Below are positions 62,104 to 64,000 of a stretch of DNA of 64,000 bases, piece after piece. The notes beneath the pieces are model-generated. The model was not told where the DNA came from. It searched no databases and saw only the letters and a list, made by a program, of their open reading frames with translations. Each line of letters begins with the position of its first letter. Within the stretch, counting starts at the first letter, position 1. This DNA comes from MGIIb-O2 sp002494975 (lineage in GTDB: Archaea > Thermoplasmatota > Poseidoniia > Poseidoniales > Thalassarchaeaceae), in contig JAOMRN010000001.1 of NCBI GenBank assembly GCA_028355015.1, forward strand, positions 310,001 through 374,000. Direction: 5' to 3'. Made by a program: the position numbers and the translations under genes.

Positions 62104-63024
62104 TTAAGATTTTAATTCAGAAAGTGCTGATTTCAGCGCAGGAATTGCCTCTTCCCAAGTTGCGACAATTCCATAGTCTGCAACTCCAAAAATGGGTGCA
62201 TCAGGGTCTTTGTTGATTGCTAAAATGTATTTACTTGATCTCATACCAGCAAGGTGTTGAATAGCTCCTGAGATACCTACAGCGATATATAATGATGGAG
62301 TTACAGTTTTTCCAGTTTGCCCAACTTGCATTCTATGAGGCATCCCCCATTCGTCGACAACTGCTCTGCTAGCTCCAACTGCTGCTCCTACAATGTCTGC
62401 AATATCTTCTAGGTGAGAAAAATTCTCTATTGATCCTATTCCTCTTCCACCTGAGATGATAATATCTGCTTCTGTGACATCTAAGCGTTCACTTGCTTTG
62501 TTAATTGCTTCTTGAATTGATATTTTGATATCCGCAGATTGATTGACTGTATTGATAGGTGCTTCTCCTCCCAATCCAGCTGCTTCAAATGCATTTGGTC
62601 TTAGGGTAATTACAGCATCTCCAGATACTGTCAGCGTTTCTACAGCTTTACCTGAATAGATTGGTCTTTTTACTATAATTCCTTCTGAAATTGATACAAT
62701 ATCTTGAATTATTGGTATGTTTCTTTTTGCTGCTAATCTCGCCCCTATTTCTCTGCCATTTGGTGATGCTGAAATTAAAATATTGCCTTCACATACAGTA
62801 TTTAATGCAGTACTCCAAGCACCTCCATCAAAGATATCAAAGCAATCGCCAACTACAGAAATTACCTTTTCAACACCCTCGATACTAGCCGCTTCTGCTT
62901 CTGCTTTACCATTTGGGCAAATAACTATTGATTTCGAACCAATGCTAGATGCAGCACCAATTAACTGATACGTAGTAGGATGAAGGTTTTCGCCATTTGT
63001 TTCTGCTATTATTGTAAAATTCAT
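62104..63024 (-). CDS. etfA: Electron transfer flavoprotein alpha subunit
   Basis: Accepts electrons from acyl-CoA dehydrogenases and passes them toward quinone. The FAD-binding C-terminal half shows VSGGRGIGS-like ISGGRGIGSIENF, VGQTGKTVTPSLYIAVGISGAIQH, and INKDPDAPIFGVADYGIV, diagnostic of EtfA/FixB. I choose ATG 63024 with GAGGTGA five bases upstream; the longer reading starts with GTG. It follows etfB directly in one operon. Confidence 0.95.
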   Translation of the reverse strand: MNFTIIAETNGENLHPTTYQLIGAASSIGSKSIVICPNGKAEAEAASIEGVEKVISVVGDCFDIFDGGAWSTALNTVCEGNILISASPNGREIGARLAAKRNIPIIQDIVSISEGIIVKRPIYSGKAVETLTVSGDAVITLRPNAFEAAGLGGEAPINTVNQSADIKISIQEAINKASERLDVTEADIIISGGRGIGSIENFSHLEDIADIVGAAVGASRAVVDEWGMPHRMQVGQTGKTVTPSLYIAVGISGAIQHLAGMRSSKYILAINKDPDAPIFGVADYGIVATWEEAIPALKSALSELKS

Positions 63025-63034
63025 TATATTCACC

Positions 63035-63790
63035 TCAAATTACATTTGCCTCATTACGTAGTTTTGAAACAACGGTGGTAACGTGTTCAGGACCCTCGAA
63101 TTTTTGACCTTCTGCTTTTTCAGGAGGCGGAGTTTGTGAATCTAGATGAATGTTTGATCCATTTAAATCAACGTTCAGATCTGATGAAGTAATTGACTCA
63201 ATAATTTTCTTTTTAGCCATCATAATTCCTCTGACATTTGGTCTTCTGAGTTCTACAGTTCCTTTGTCAAAAGCAAAGACGCTAGTTCCTTCAGTAGACA
63301 CTTTTTCGGAGCCAGTATTACTAGGTCTCATTGTAATATATTTCCCATCAGTATAATTTACTTCTGAAACCAAAGTCACACACGTTGCCTCAAGTATTTC
63401 CGCAACTCCAGGGCCAGTAGAACCTGCATTAGTGTCAGCTGCTTGTTTCCCGCAAAGTACAACATCTACCTCATATTTTCTAATTGCTGCAGCTAATAGT
63501 TGCTGGACATGAGTACTGTCAGTAACTCCTTCGTCTGAAATGTGAACTAGAGTATCTGCACCTACGGCAGCAGCATCAGTAAGCATTTTCTTCGATCTGT
63601 CGGGGCCACAAGTAATTGCAATCAGGGCTCCTCCATTGTTCTCTTTCATTTGTAATCCTGATTCCAAAGCATATTCATCATATGGGCTCATAGACCATTT
63701 GCTTACTGAATTTTCATCAACTTTCCCTCCAGATATAATGATCTTGGCGGTAGTGTCGGGAACCTGTTTTAGTAATACTGCAATATTCAT
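63035..63790 (-). CDS. etfB: Electron transfer flavoprotein beta subunit
   Basis: AMP-binding partner of EtfA. It begins MNIAVLLKQVPDTTAKI. It shows YDEYALESGLQ, the Gly-rich CGKQAADTNAGSTGPGVAE and RRPNVRGIMMAKKK of EtfB/FixA. The start is ATG 63790 with GAGGG upstream; the longer reading uses TTG. About 250 residues is normal. It lies downstream of an acyl-CoA dehydrogenase gene cut by the window edge, so electrons from that enzyme probably enter this pair. Confidence 0.95.
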   Translation of the reverse strand: MNIAVLLKQVPDTTAKIIISGGKVDENSVSKWSMSPYDEYALESGLQMKENNGGALIAITCGPDRSKKMLTDAAAVGADTLVHISDEGVTDSTHVQQLLAAAIRKYEVDVVLCGKQAADTNAGSTGPGVAEILEATCVTLVSEVNYTDGKYITMRPSNTGSEKVSTEGTSVFAFDKGTVELRRPNVRGIMMAKKKIIESITSSDLNVDLNGSNIHLDSQTPPPEKAEGQKFEGPEHVTTVVSKLRNEANVI

Positions 63791-63854
63791 ATTCAACCCT
63801 CTATTTTATCCGAATGTTTATTCATGTTTCAATTTAACTAACCAATCACTAGTC

Positions 63855-64000
63855 TTATGCTTCTCTTGTAAATGCTTGAATTCCTGTGATATGTCTTCCA
63901 ATAATCAGGTTATGTATGTCATGAGTCCCTTCATATGTTTTTACTGATTCTAAATTTGCCATGTGCCTCATAATAGGGTACTCATCTAGTATTCCATTTG
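63855..64000 (-). CDS. Acyl-CoA dehydrogenase (glutaryl-CoA type), C-terminal fragment at window edge
   Basis: Only the last 48 codons are visible; the gene continues beyond base 64000. The fragment reads NGILDEYPIMRHMANLESVK then TYEGTHDIHNLIIGRHITGI and ends QAFTREA. The TYEGTHDIH...GR.ITG.QAF ending is characteristic of glutaryl-CoA dehydrogenases within the acyl-CoA dehydrogenase superfamily; it contains part of the FAD site of the C-terminal domain. It is immediately upstream of etfB and on the same strand, forming a dehydrogenase-EtfBA unit. Confidence 0.85.
   Translation of the reverse strand, partial: NGILDEYPIMRHMANLESVKTYEGTHDIHNLIIGRHITGIQAFTREA

Overview
This AT-rich, gene-dense 64 kb window reads as a chromosomal segment of a planktonic euryarchaeon, most likely Marine Group II (Candidatus Poseidoniales, Thermoplasmatota). 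That placement is inferred from gene content, not from a search. Archaeal hallmarks are NMD3, exosome Csl4, LonB, TrmI, non-discriminating-type AspRS, aIF2alpha, Nop10, PAC2, AbrB-PhoU, UPF0147, and ribosomal eL40, eL42, eS27 and eL37. They sit beside bacterial-looking genes (FabH, RmuC, DsbD-like, EtfAB with an acyl-CoA dehydrogenase, flavin monooxygenase) and huge membrane-anchored surface proteins. I see no rRNA, CRISPR array, insertion sequence, prophage or obvious replication origin. The only tRNA I find is tRNA-Ser(CGA).

Layout. 1-8.9 kb: NMD3 (cut by the window edge), phosphosugar isomerase, M23 peptidase, RmuC, aspartate-semialdehyde dehydrogenase, a METTL5-like methyltransferase, a Csl4 exosome subunit fused to an RRM, and a COG1031 radical SAM enzyme. 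8.9-13.7 kb: one 1602-residue surface protein (RCC1 blades, about 16 Cys-rich repeats, Ca-binding Asp repeats, TM anchor). 13.7-16.2 kb: FabH and a PIN-less PilT/KH ATPase. 16.2-21.6 kb: five tightly packed minus-strand genes resembling a catabolic operon. 21.7-24.1 kb: a small membrane protein, AspRS and TrmI. 24.2-27.4 kb: a surface protein with a thioredoxin-like head. 27.5-38.2 kb: LonB, MFS transporter, Ntn asparaginase, UPF0147, eL40, PurA, a small zinc protein, P5C dehydrogenase, then a TPP riboswitch controlling a sodium symporter, and a PAP2 protein. 38.2-41.5 kb: divergent phosphate genes (Pit fused to a PhoU-like domain, and AbrB-PhoU). 41.5-47.3 kb: sialidase-like propeller, DsbD-like reductase, an internally duplicated histone-fold-like protein, and a DEAD-box helicase. 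47.3-53.6 kb: DeoC and SerC diverging from PdxT and a COG2108 radical SAM gene, then an Fe-S RecB-type nuclease with OB folds, and AIM24. 53.6-63.0 kb: tRNA-Ser, a SAMP-like modifier, PepE, the PAC2-Nop10-aIF2alpha-eS27-eL42 operon, two membrane proteins, eL37-PurF, a WD40/PKD protein and a small Ca-repeat protein. 62.1-64.0 kb: EtfA, EtfB and the end of a glutaryl-CoA-type dehydrogenase.

How it fits together. The window mixes translation and RNA-decay housekeeping with heterotrophic functions: amino-acid and fatty-acid oxidation through EtfAB, P5C oxidation, and peptide and isoaspartyl hydrolysis. It also carries an elaborate, disulfide-rich cell surface that a membrane thiol relay could service. 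Genes are packed so tightly that five of ten convergent pairs share a 4-nt overlapping stop (YTAR), and many co-directional pairs overlap as ATGA.

Start codons were re-chosen where Shine-Dalgarno spacing or family alignment favoured an internal ATG. No stretch longer than 300 bases lacks a gene.
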